Part shown: piece after piece, positions 1 to 5,152 of the stretch | Position numbering within the stretch: position 1 is the stretch's first letter | Layout: every line of letters starts with the position of its first letter | Assembly: GCA_002763035.1 (NCBI GenBank) | Contig: PFDC01000077.1 | Span: 1-5,400, forward strand | Reading direction: 5' to 3' | Source: Candidatus Pacearchaeota archaeon CG10_big_fil_rev_8_21_14_0_10_35_13 | GTDB taxonomy: Archaea; Nanobdellota; Nanobdellia; Pacearchaeales; GW2011-AR1 | DNA: 5,400 bases | The notes under the pieces: generated by a model | The model's input: the letters and a program-made list of their open reading frames with translations, nothing else | The model's database searches: none | What the model was told of the DNA's origin: nothing | Made by a program: the position numbers and the translations under genes

Positions 1-318
1 ATAAAACAATTAAGAAGAATTAACGTAAGAATAACTGACAAACCAAAAATTAATGTACAAAACATAGTAGCAAGCGGAAGTATTAAGATCATGCTAAACC
101 TAAACCTCTTAGCATTAGACTTAGAAAACACTGAGTACGAACCAGAACAATTCCCAGGACTAGTATACAAACTAATGAACCCAACAGCAACATTCCTACT
201 ATTCTCAAACGGGAAGTTAGTATGCACAGGAACAAAAACCAGACAACAACTAGACGAAAGCATGACACAACTAATAAAGAACATAAAAGAAGCAACCAAG
301 AGAATAGCAGACAAGTAG
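1..318 (+). CDS. tbp: TATA-box-binding protein TBP, C-terminal part (5' end outside window)
   Basis: The reading frame is open from base 1 to the TAG at 316-318 and gives 105 residues. They form one TBP half-repeat plus a tail. The diagnostic motifs are INVQNIVASGSI (start of a repeat), EYEPEQFPGLVYKL (the phenylalanine-bearing stirrup region) and LLFSNGKLVCTGTKT. TBP consists of two such repeats making a saddle that bends the TATA box and, with TFB, recruits archaeal RNA polymerase. The sequence before INVQNIV looks like the linker leaving the first repeat, and the frame ends soon after this one. This is therefore the second repeat, and the first lies upstream of the window. The internal ATG at 91 is not the start, because the repeat begins before it. 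The C-terminus is a basic helix (QLIKNIKEATKRIADK) without the acidic tail of some archaeal TBPs. A small gene follows after 13 bp. The family assignment is very secure. Confidence 0.96.
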   Translation: MKQLRRINVRITDKPKINVQNIVASGSIKIMLNLNLLALDLENTEYEPEQFPGLVYKLMNPTATFLLFSNGKLVCTGTKTRQQLDESMTQLIKNIKEATKRIADK

Positions 319-331
319 GAAGAAAGAAAAG

Positions 332-538
332 ATGGAAAAGAGAATTAGAAGCTGGGAGGAAGCATTGCATGAGGAATTATCACCAAGAGGGTCAATTACT
401 GAAGAGACTAGAAGAATGACCGTTGAGTACGCCCAAGGACACTATATTGGTGATGTCAGGATAACCACCGGAAGATTCTGGACTGATAAGAAATATGAGG
501 AAAGAAGAACAAAAGTTCTAGAAACACCGTTGCCTTAA
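332..538 (+). CDS. Small charged protein of unknown function, 68 aa
   Basis: This is a short complete frame from ATG 332 to TAA 536-538. I do not recognise a named family. The product is hydrophilic and rich in Glu, Lys and Arg, with no membrane segment, signal peptide or Cys/His metal site. Its more ordered-looking second half carries GHYIGDVRITTGRFWTD followed by a basic stretch (YEERRTKV) and the end ETPLP. It starts 13 bp after the TBP stop on the same strand, with a purine-rich stretch (GGAAGAAAGAAAAG) just before the ATG but no strong Shine-Dalgarno core, so co-transcription with tbp is likely. Codon use (GAG, GTT, GAT, AGG, GCC) is less A/C-skewed than in tbp and mcm, suggesting weaker translational selection. 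The intact frame, tight spacing and protein-like Trp/Tyr/Gly pattern favour a real gene. Role unknown. Confidence 0.6.
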   Translation: MEKRIRSWEEALHEELSPRGSITEETRRMTVEYAQGHYIGDVRITTGRFWTDKKYEERRTKVLETPLP

Positions 539-610
539 ACAATCAAGAGTAGTAACAGCCAAAACACCTAATTCTAATAATACAAGGGATAATTCTTAGA
601 CGTTTTGTGA

Positions 611-643
611 TTAAGAAACAGTCATTACCGAACAGTTCCTTAA
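611..643. repeat. Imperfect inverted repeat upstream of the mcm promoter
   Basis: Arms 611-622 (TTAAGAAACAGT) and 632-643 (ACAGTTCCTTAA) are complementary at 10 of 12 positions and flank a 9-bp centre. The mismatches are 616/638 and 620/634. The dyad ends 13 bp before the TATA-like box of mcm, so it lies about 43-75 bp upstream of the start codon. That is where an archaeal activator or a dimeric regulator could bind. It could also be chance in AT-rich DNA. No regulator is identifiable from the window. Confidence 0.35.
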
Positions 644-656
644 CACTACACAAAAC

Positions 657-663
657 AATAAAA
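657..663 (+). promoter_or_regulatory. Putative TATA box for mcm (leaderless-type promoter)
   Basis: The sequence AATAAAA is centred 26 bp upstream of the mcm ATG at 686 and is preceded by an A/C-rich stretch (ACAAAAC) that could serve as the TFB recognition element. Archaeal transcription typically starts about 25 bp downstream of the box centre, so the predicted start falls at or next to the A of the ATG. A GAAGGG at 676-681 ends only 4 bp before the ATG and is a poor Shine-Dalgarno, which also fits a leaderless mRNA. The match to the TTTAWATA consensus is only moderate. Confidence 0.45.
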
Positions 664-685
664 AGCCACTATACTGAAGGGTACT

Positions 686-3600
686 ATGGAAAAGAAGGTA
701 AAGACAGAAGAACTAGTACTAGAAGCAAGAAACTTCTTTGAATACCACAAAAAAGAGATAGGAAAAGCAGCACGTATCGGAGGAAAACTAATACTAGTAA
801 GCTTTGACGACTTAGCAACACACTCACCAATACTAGCAGAATACTTACTATCAAGCCCTGAAGAAATACTGATGGTAATGGAAACAGCACTAGAAGAATC
901 AGGAATTATCAAGAACCCAAGAATAAGAATAACACACCTACCAGACAGCCACTCAGAAGAAATAAGAAACTTAAGAGCAAAACACCTAAATATGTTCATA
1001 CAAATAGAAGGAATAGTAAGACAAGCAAGCGAAGTAAGACCACAAGTAATAAACGCAAGATTCGAATGCCCAAGCTGCGGAACAGTAATAAGCATCTTAC
1101 AAATAGAAAGCAAATTCAGAGAACCAACAAGATGCTCATGCGGAAGAAGAGGAGGATTCAAAATATTATCAAAAGACATGGTAGACGCACAAAGACTAGT
1201 AATAGAAGAAAGCCCAGAAAACCTCACAGGAGGAGAACAACCAAGAAGACTAAGCATATTCCTTAAAGAAGACTTAGTAGAACCAAAAATGGAAGAAAAA
1301 ACCACCCCAGGAAGCAAAGTAAGAATACTAGGAGTGCTTAAAGAAATAGCAAAACACAGCCAATCAGGAGGACAACTAACACGTTATGACATAGCACTAG
1401 AAGCAAACAACATAATACCACTAGAAGAAAGTTATGAAGAAATAATAATTGATGAAGAAGACGAAAGACAAATAAAAGAATTAGCAGCAGACCCAAGACT
1501 ATTCGAAAAATTAGCAGACAGCATAGCACCAAGCATTTACGGACATAAAGAAGTAAAAAAAGCATTAATACTACAATTATTCGGAGGAGTAAAAAAACAG
1601 TTATCAGACGGAACATTCAAGAGAGGAGACTTTCACATACTACTAGTAGGAGACCCAGGAGTAGCAAAGTCAGCAATCCTAACATTCATAGCAAACTCCG
1701 CACCTAAAGGAAGATACATAGTAGGAAAAAGCACTAGTGGAGCGGGACTAACAGCAACAGTAGTAAGAGACGAATTCCTTAGAGGATGGAGCCTAGAAGC
1801 AGGAGCGATGGTACTAGCAAATAAAGGGATTGTATGCATCACAGGAGAATCGTGCATCTGGATGGATGACAAAATTATGACAATGGAAGAGTTATGGGAT
1901 TCGGGAATTCCAACAAGAAATAATAATAAAAAAAGATTCTTCAAATACATACCGTCATATAATCATAAAAAGAAAGTTTACGAGAACAACCTACTCTATG
2001 AAGTAATAAGAACGCCATACAAGGGAGAATTAGTTAACATTAAGTTGGCTAATGGGCTAAGGATAAAAGCTACCCCAGACCATAAATTCTACGCAAGTGG
2101 GATAAACACAAAACAACCAAAATATAAAGAACCAATAAAGAAAATTGTTTTGGCAGAAGAAATAAAGAAGGGCAATTACCTAAATAATTTTTCAATACCA
2201 TTCACAAAAAAAACCCTACAAGAAGATAATGCTTACCTCCACGGATTTATTTATGGTGACGGATTTATAGATGCCGGAGGAATAACAATAAGTCAGTCAA
2301 GAAACAATCAACACTTAATAGATAGACTAATAAAAGAGTTTCCAAAAGCCAAGGTATACATCAAAAAAGAGAAAGAGAAAATACTGAAATCTCGCGATGG
2401 TAAAGATTACAAAATGATATCAAAAGACACATTCGTATACATAAACGATAGGAAGTTAATGATAAAGTATTTTGAAGACTATTCACACTTACAAAAAATC
2501 CTTAAACTAAACGAAGAAAGCCTATGTAGATTCTTAGCAGGGATATTTGATAGTGACGGCTCAATAAACCACCTAAAAGACAAAGTGATAGCATTAAGAA
2601 TATACGCTACTAGTAACGAAAAAGAAACACAGATAATTATGAATGGATTAAAAAGGTTAGGAATAAACTCAATAAAACAGGAATATAGAAAGAATCTCGA
2701 AGAGATAAGCATAAGTTCTGGTAATGATATTAAGATCTTCTGGGAAAAAATTGGTAGGTACAGTGAGAAACTCTCTAAAGAGAAGAATCCTGACATAAGA
2801 CACAAGATAAAGTACGGAGGACTAAAAAACTCATTTACTAAAGTCTTAGAAGTAAAAAAGGAAAAATATGAAGGATTTGTCTACGACATTAATGTACTAA
2901 ACGCTCATAATTTCATTGCTAACGGAGTACTGACACATAACTGCATTGATGAAATGGACAAGATGGACCCACAAGACAGAAGTGCAATGCATGAAGCACT
3001 AGAACAACAAACTGTAAGCATAAGCAAAGCAACAGTACAAGCAAAACTAAGAGCAGAAACATCAGTACTAGCAGCAGCAAACCCAAAATTCGGAAGGTTC
3101 GACCCTTACCAAACAGTAGCAGAACAAATAGACATGCCACCAACACTAATTAACCGTTTCGACATAATATTCATACTAAAAGACATACCAGAAAAAGGAA
3201 GAGATGAAGCAATAGCCTCACAAATACTACAAGAAAGCAAGGAACAAGTAGAAAGAGACACGATTGATAGAATAATGCTAAGAAAATACTTATCATACGC
3301 AAGACAAAGAATAAAACCAAAACTAACAGACGAAGCAATAGAAGAAATAAAGAAGTTCTACGTAGAACTAAGAAACAGCCCAACAACGAGCGACTCAAGC
3401 AACAGACCACTACCAATAAGCGCAAGACAATTAGAAGGACTAATAAGACTAAGCGAAGCATCAGCAAAAGCAAGACTAAGCCAAAAAGTAACCAGAGAAG
3501 ACGCAAAAAGAGCAGTAGAACTAATGAAGTACTACCTAATGCACGTAGGATACGACTATGAAACAAAAACCTTTGATATTGACAGGATAAGTAGCGGAGT

Positions 3601-3808
3601 ATCAAGCAGTCAAAGAGGAAAAATAATGGGGGTAAAAGAAGCATTAAGCAAGTTAGAAGGAAGACTAGGAAAACTAATACCCCTAGAAGAATTAAGAAAG
3701 GAACTAGAAGGAAAGATGGACGATAAAGAAATTGACGAATCATTAGAAAAACTTACAAGAGCAGGAGACGTATTCCACCCAAGAAAAGGATTCATACAAA
3801 TAATGTGA
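686..3808 (+). CDS. mcm: Replicative DNA helicase MCM with in-frame intein (precursor 1040 aa, mature 671 aa)
   Basis: MCM is the ATP-driven hexameric 3'-5' helicase that opens DNA at archaeal replication forks. The N-terminal domain (about 1-260) holds an OB fold and a zinc site with C128, C131, C150 and C152. The AAA+ core has Walker A GDPGVAKS (322-329, K328), Walker B CIDEMDKM starting at precursor residue 753, sensor-1 N799 in AAANPKFGRFD, and the arginine finger R824 in NRFD. Residues about 980-1040 form the C-terminal winged helix ending VFHPRKGFIQIM. Residues 384-752 are an intein. Joining V383 to C753 restores GIVCIDEMDKM and gives 671 residues, the usual archaeal length. ATG 686 is the start because an in-frame TAA at 659-661 precedes it with no other start between. 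The mcm exteins are A-rich, with C-ending Asn/Asp codons and abundant CTA Leu. It appears to have its own promoter. The stop TGA is 104 bp before the next gene. Confidence 0.97.
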   Translation: MEKKVKTEELVLEARNFFEYHKKEIGKAARIGGKLILVSFDDLATHSPILAEYLLSSPEEILMVMETALEESGIIKNPRIRITHLPDSHSEEIRNLRAKHLNMFIQIEGIVRQASEVRPQVINARFECPSCGTVISILQIESKFREPTRCSCGRRGGFKILSKDMVDAQRLVIEESPENLTGGEQPRRLSIFLKEDLVEPKMEEKTTPGSKVRILGVLKEIAKHSQSGGQLTRYDIALEANNIIPLEESYEEIIIDEEDERQIKELAADPRLFEKLADSIAPSIYGHKEVKKALILQLFGGVKKQLSDGTFKRGDFHILLVGDPGVAKSAILTFIANSAPKGRYIVGKSTSGAGLTATVVRDEFLRGWSLEAGAMVLANKGIVCITGESCIWMDDKIMTMEELWDSGIPTRNNNKKRFFKYIPSYNHKKKVYENNLLYEVIRTPYKGELVNIKLANGLRIKATPDHKFYASGINTKQPKYKEPIKKIVLAEEIKKGNYLNNFSIPFTKKTLQEDNAYLHGFIYGDGFIDAGGITISQSRNNQHLIDRLIKEFPKAKVYIKKEKEKILKSRDGKDYKMISKDTFVYINDRKLMIKYFEDYSHLQKILKLNEESLCRFLAGIFDSDGSINHLKDKVIALRIYATSNEKETQIIMNGLKRLGINSIKQEYRKNLEEISISSGNDIKIFWEKIGRYSEKLSKEKNPDIRHKIKYGGLKNSFTKVLEVKKEKYEGFVYDINVLNAHNFIANGVLTHNCIDEMDKMDPQDRSAMHEALEQQTVSISKATVQAKLRAETSVLAAANPKFGRFDPYQTVAEQIDMPPTLINRFDIIFILKDIPEKGRDEAIASQILQESKEQVERDTIDRIMLRKYLSYARQRIKPKLTDEAIEEIKKFYVELRNSPTTSDSSNRPLPISARQLEGLIRLSEASAKARLSQKVTREDAKRAVELMKYYLMHVGYDYETKTFDIDRISSGVSSSQRGKIMGVKEALSKLEGRLGKLIPLEELRKELEGKMDDKEIDESLEKLTRAGDVFHPRKGFIQIM
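1835..2941 (+). mobile_element. MCM intein, 369 aa, with LAGLIDADG homing endonuclease
   Basis: This in-frame protein intron splices itself out of the MCM precursor. The N-terminal splicing block is CITGESCIW with catalytic Cys1 (precursor C384). Block B is KATPDHKFYA with T463 and H466 (TxxH). Block F is VYDINVLNAHNFIANG, with its His at 741. Block G is VLTHN, with penultimate His751 and terminal Asn752, followed by Cys753 as the +1 nucleophile. This is a canonical class 1 layout. The middle carries two dodecapeptide motifs, LHGFIYGDG (acidic D525) and LAGIFDSDG (acidic D624), 99 residues apart. The nuclease therefore looks intact and able to cleave intein-less mcm alleles and copy itself by homing. 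The insertion is inside Walker B, so the unspliced helicase should lack ATPase activity. Asn/Asp codons end in T far more often than in the flanking exteins (26 of 49 against 8 of 50 by hand count), consistent with separate ancestry or later arrival. Confidence 0.95.
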
Positions 3809-3874
3809 GGATGAACAACAAAAGAATTATGAATCAAAAGAACAAGATTCATACAAATAATGTGAAAATGAGCA
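3781..3874 (+). repeat. Imperfect direct duplication (57-bp period) across the mcm stop codon
   Basis: Bases 3781-3817 and 3838-3874 match at 32 of 37 positions at an offset of 57 bp, including an uninterrupted identical 20-mer (3789-3808 and 3846-3865). The first copy encodes the last MCM residues (KGFIQIM) and the stop. The second is non-coding for MCM and lies in the gap before the next gene. Weaker similarity continues past 3817 with a one-base shift, where the second copy becomes the A/T-rich promoter segment of the downstream gene. The pattern is that of a decayed tandem duplication of the 3' end of mcm. Confidence 0.8.
3828..3853 (+). repeat. Inverted repeat (hairpin) between mcm and the next gene
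   Basis: TATGAATC (3828-3835) and GATTCATA (3846-3853) are perfect 8-bp complements around a 10-base loop. The left arm can pair equally with the first copy of the duplicated sequence at 3789-3796, giving two mutually exclusive structures in a read-through mRNA. No T-run follows, so a classical terminator is unlikely. The stem is AT-rich and weak, and a chance origin through the duplication is possible. Confidence 0.35.
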
Positions 3875-3875
3875 C

Positions 3876-3891
3876 TATAAAGTATTTAAAT
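3876..3891 (+). promoter_or_regulatory. Putative TATA box region for the zinc-motif/RPA-like gene pair
   Basis: Two overlapping candidates lie in the gap. TTTAAAT (3885-3891) is centred 25 bp upstream of ATG 3913 and predicts a leaderless mRNA. TATAAAG (3876-3882) predicts a leader of about 9 bases. No Shine-Dalgarno core precedes the ATG (AACAATAACC), which favours the leaderless reading. This promoter would drive both 3913-4437 and the overlapping gene after it. Confidence 0.5.
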
Positions 3892-3912
3892 GGAGAAAAA
3901 TAAACAATAACC

Positions 3913-4437
3913 ATGGTATACCAATGTGATAAAGATAGAGGAGTTAATGAAGAAGTACTATTTTATTTAGTTGCTTCAGAAACTGTTAGAAGAGGGTATA
4001 TTGAAAGAGGCCAACAAATAACACCTTACCTAAGGAGAGTATTAGGAGAGATGCCTACAGGAAGAGCTAGAGAACTAAGAATGCATGTAGAATCATGCGG
4101 AGGATGCTCAAGAGTTAGTAAACCACTAACAAGAATAGCTGTTACGTGTTATGAAGAAATGCCGAGAGTAGCTAGTGAAGAATACAGAAAACTCCCCAGC
4201 ACATTTCCAAAAGAAGGAAACCCTACGGAAAGAGAATTAGGAATAGCAGCACTTGTAGGAAGTATTACAGAAGGTTATATGGACGCTAAGAGGATTATAG
4301 AAGATGAAGGATTAACAGTAGAAATACCAATAAAACCCACACTAGAAAGAATACCTGAAGAAGAGATCAGAGAAATTGTTAGAAAAGACTTAAGAATAAT
4401 AGATCTCCTTGATGAGATAGGGGAGGACAAAGAATAA
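3913..4437 (+). CDS. Uncharacterised protein with H-x3-C-x2-C zinc-knuckle motif, 174 aa
   Basis: I do not recognise a characterised family. What can be seen is an N-terminal part with C5 and a helical stretch, then MHVESCGGCSRVSK, where H58, C62 and C65 form an H-x3-C-x2-C pattern. This resembles the zinc-binding motif of zf-HC2/anti-sigma (ZAS) domains, in which an upstream Cys or His supplies the fourth ligand (C5 could, and C79 is another candidate). Archaea lack sigma factors, so an anti-sigma role is not implied. The rest is soluble and mostly helical, ending in an acidic tail (LLDEIGEDKE), with no membrane segment. ATG 3913 is the first start after an in-frame TAA at 3901-3903. The stop overlaps the next start (TAATG), so translation is coupled to the RPA-like gene. 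Position between mcm and an ssDNA-binding gene suggests, as inference only, a DNA-replication or repair accessory role. Codons are less C-skewed than in mcm. Confidence 0.85.
   Translation: MVYQCDKDRGVNEEVLFYLVASETVRRGYIERGQQITPYLRRVLGEMPTGRARELRMHVESCGGCSRVSKPLTRIAVTCYEEMPRVASEEYRKLPSTFPKEGNPTERELGIAALVGSITEGYMDAKRIIEDEGLTVEIPIKPTLERIPEEEIREIVRKDLRIIDLLDEIGEDKE
4420..4426 (+). promoter_or_regulatory. Possible Shine-Dalgarno for the RPA-like gene
   Basis: GGGGAGG lies inside the end of the upstream coding region, 10 bases before ATG 4437. It is the only strong G-rich anti-16S match near a start in this window. The downstream gene has no room for its own leader because it overlaps the preceding stop, so internal initiation by this site or by termination-reinitiation is expected. 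The same bases encode Gly-Glu-Asp residues, so the match could be coincidental. Confidence 0.5.
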
Positions 4438-5057
4438 TGGTAGAAGAAGAAAACAAGTATAAGAGAAATGTAGCGTACAAATTAAGAGTAGGAGACATAC
4501 TACTAGGAAAACCAATAATTATTGAAGAAAGATTCAAACACTTAGAATTAGGAGGAAAAGAAATAGTAAGAATTAACGTAGTAGCAAACATTGTTGACAA
4601 GTACGCATCAGAAGGAGAAAAAAGTTACGGAACACTAACAATTGATGATGCATCAGGACAAATAAGAATTAAGATGTTCAGTGACGAAGTAAAAAAGTAC
4701 GAGAACATCAACCCAGGAAATACTGTGATGATCATAGGACTACTAAGATATTATAACGGAGAAGTATACATCTCACCAGAAGTAATAAGTATTAAGGAAC
4801 CAAGATACTTACTAGTAAGAAAACTAGAATTAGAAACAGAAAAACCTAAGAGTGTTGATAAAGAAAAAATATTAGCAGTAAAAGACCAAATAATTAAGAG
4901 AGTAAAAGAAGCAGAAGAAGACGGAGGAATTGATACAGAAAAATTAGTAATGGAAATAAAAGCATCACCAGAACTAATAAACCAAGAAATTAAGAGGATG
5001 CTAGAAGAAGGACTAGCTTATGAACCAAGGCCTGGAAGAATAAGATACTTAGGATGA
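4437..5057 (+). CDS. RPA32-like single-stranded DNA-binding protein (OB fold plus winged helix), 206 aa
   Basis: Residues about 12-125 look like one OB fold. YGTLTIDDASGQIRIKMF (64-81) gives the central strands and GLLRYYNGEVYISPEVI (101-117) the later strands, the pattern of RPA-type nucleic-acid-binding domains. After a charged linker rich in Lys and Glu, residues about 145-206 form a winged helix ending GLAYEPRPGRIRYLG. One OB fold followed by a C-terminal winged helix is the architecture of RPA2/RPA32, so it should bind and protect single-stranded DNA, possibly with other RPA subunits, and use the winged helix for protein contacts. No zinc site is seen. The ATG overlaps the previous stop by one base (TAATG). 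Codon bias (A/C-ending, CTA Leu) resembles mcm, fitting a well-expressed housekeeping gene. An OB-fold tRNA/helicase-type protein of another role is the main alternative. Confidence 0.85.
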   Translation: MVEEENKYKRNVAYKLRVGDILLGKPIIIEERFKHLELGGKEIVRINVVANIVDKYASEGEKSYGTLTIDDASGQIRIKMFSDEVKKYENINPGNTVMIIGLLRYYNGEVYISPEVISIKEPRYLLVRKLELETEKPKSVDKEKILAVKDQIIKRVKEAEEDGGIDTEKLVMEIKASPELINQEIKRMLEEGLAYEPRPGRIRYLG

Positions 5058-5103
5058 AAAAGTTATTAGACAACTTTAAAAACCATTAATCCCAATACTA
5101 ATT

Positions 5104-5148
5104 ATGAAAAACCACGTTTTTCAACTATTAAACTCTTACGAGATTTAA
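5104..5148 (+). CDS. Possible 14-codon mini-ORF upstream of aIF2-beta
   Basis: ATG 5104 opens a frame of 14 codons (MKNHVFQLLNSYEI) ending in TAA 5146-5148, five bases before the aIF2-beta start and in another frame. A TATA-like TTTAAAAA (5075-5082) lies about 25 bp upstream of its ATG, the same geometry as the other start codons here. It could be a leader peptide if transcription starts at that box. It overlaps a hairpin with a T-run, which offers a competing explanation. The length alone does not establish coding. Confidence 0.2.
   Translation: MKNHVFQLLNSYEI
5105..5123 (+). terminator. Hairpin with T5 run after the RPA-like gene (possible terminator)
   Basis: TGAAAAAC (5105-5112) and GTTTTTCA (5116-5123) are perfect 8-bp complements around a CAC loop, 47 bases after the RPA-like stop. 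The 3' arm contains five consecutive T. Archaeal RNA polymerase terminates mainly at T-rich stretches on the coding strand, so this is a plausible end for the 3913-5057 transcript. The stem is AT-rich and weak, and the same bases are in the leader of aIF2-beta if transcription begins at the upstream TATA-like box. Confidence 0.45.
5126..5132 (+). promoter_or_regulatory. Putative TATA box for aIF2-beta
   Basis: TATTAAA is centred 24 bp upstream of ATG 5153, predicting transcription starting at or beside the start codon. No Shine-Dalgarno is present before the ATG (GATTTAACATT). A second TATA-like box at 5075-5082 would instead give a leader of about 50 bases containing the hairpin and mini-ORF. 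Confidence 0.45.
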
Positions 5149-5152
5149 CATT

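Noticed and set aside
222..419. Plus-strand frame overlapping the ends of tbp and the 68-aa gene
   Set aside because: It is out of frame with TBP, low-complexity and K/R/E-rich, and spans the junction of two better-supported genes.
600..606. Terminator after the tbp-proximal operon (ACGTTTT)
   Set aside because: Only four T in a row and no convincing stem immediately before it, too weak to annotate.
606..677. Possible C/D-box small RNA (GTGATTA near 607 and CTGA at 674-677)
   Set aside because: The C-box match is imperfect, the spacing is longer than usual for archaeal C/D RNAs, no D' or C' boxes are visible, and the CTGA lies in the core promoter next to the mcm start.
539..685. tRNA or other structured RNA gene in the largest intergenic gap
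   Set aside because: No T-loop GGTTCRA-like motif, no acceptor-stem pairing and no GC-rich island, which would be expected for a stable RNA in AT-rich DNA.
646..1317. Long open frame on the minus strand opposite the N-terminal part of MCM, and similar minus-strand frames at 1338-1616, 1633-1950, 3171-3743 and elsewhere
   Set aside because: They lie opposite clearly recognised genes, are low-complexity Leu/Val/Phe/Ser-rich translations caused by the A-rich coding strand, and show no domain motifs.
1835..1855. Alternative N-terminal splice point at the second Cys (precursor residue 390)
   Set aside because: Splicing there would leave CITGES in the mature MCM and break Walker B. Only Cys384 restores GIVCIDEMDKM and gives a proper block A.
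686..3808. MCM as a pseudogene or frameshifted gene because of its unusual length
   Set aside because: The frame is continuous, every ATPase motif is present, and the extra length is exactly the intein.
3781..3874. CRISPR repeat or IS end formed by the duplicated 20-mer
   Set aside because: Only two copies, one within coding sequence, with no further spacing pattern, no transposase and no target-site duplication.
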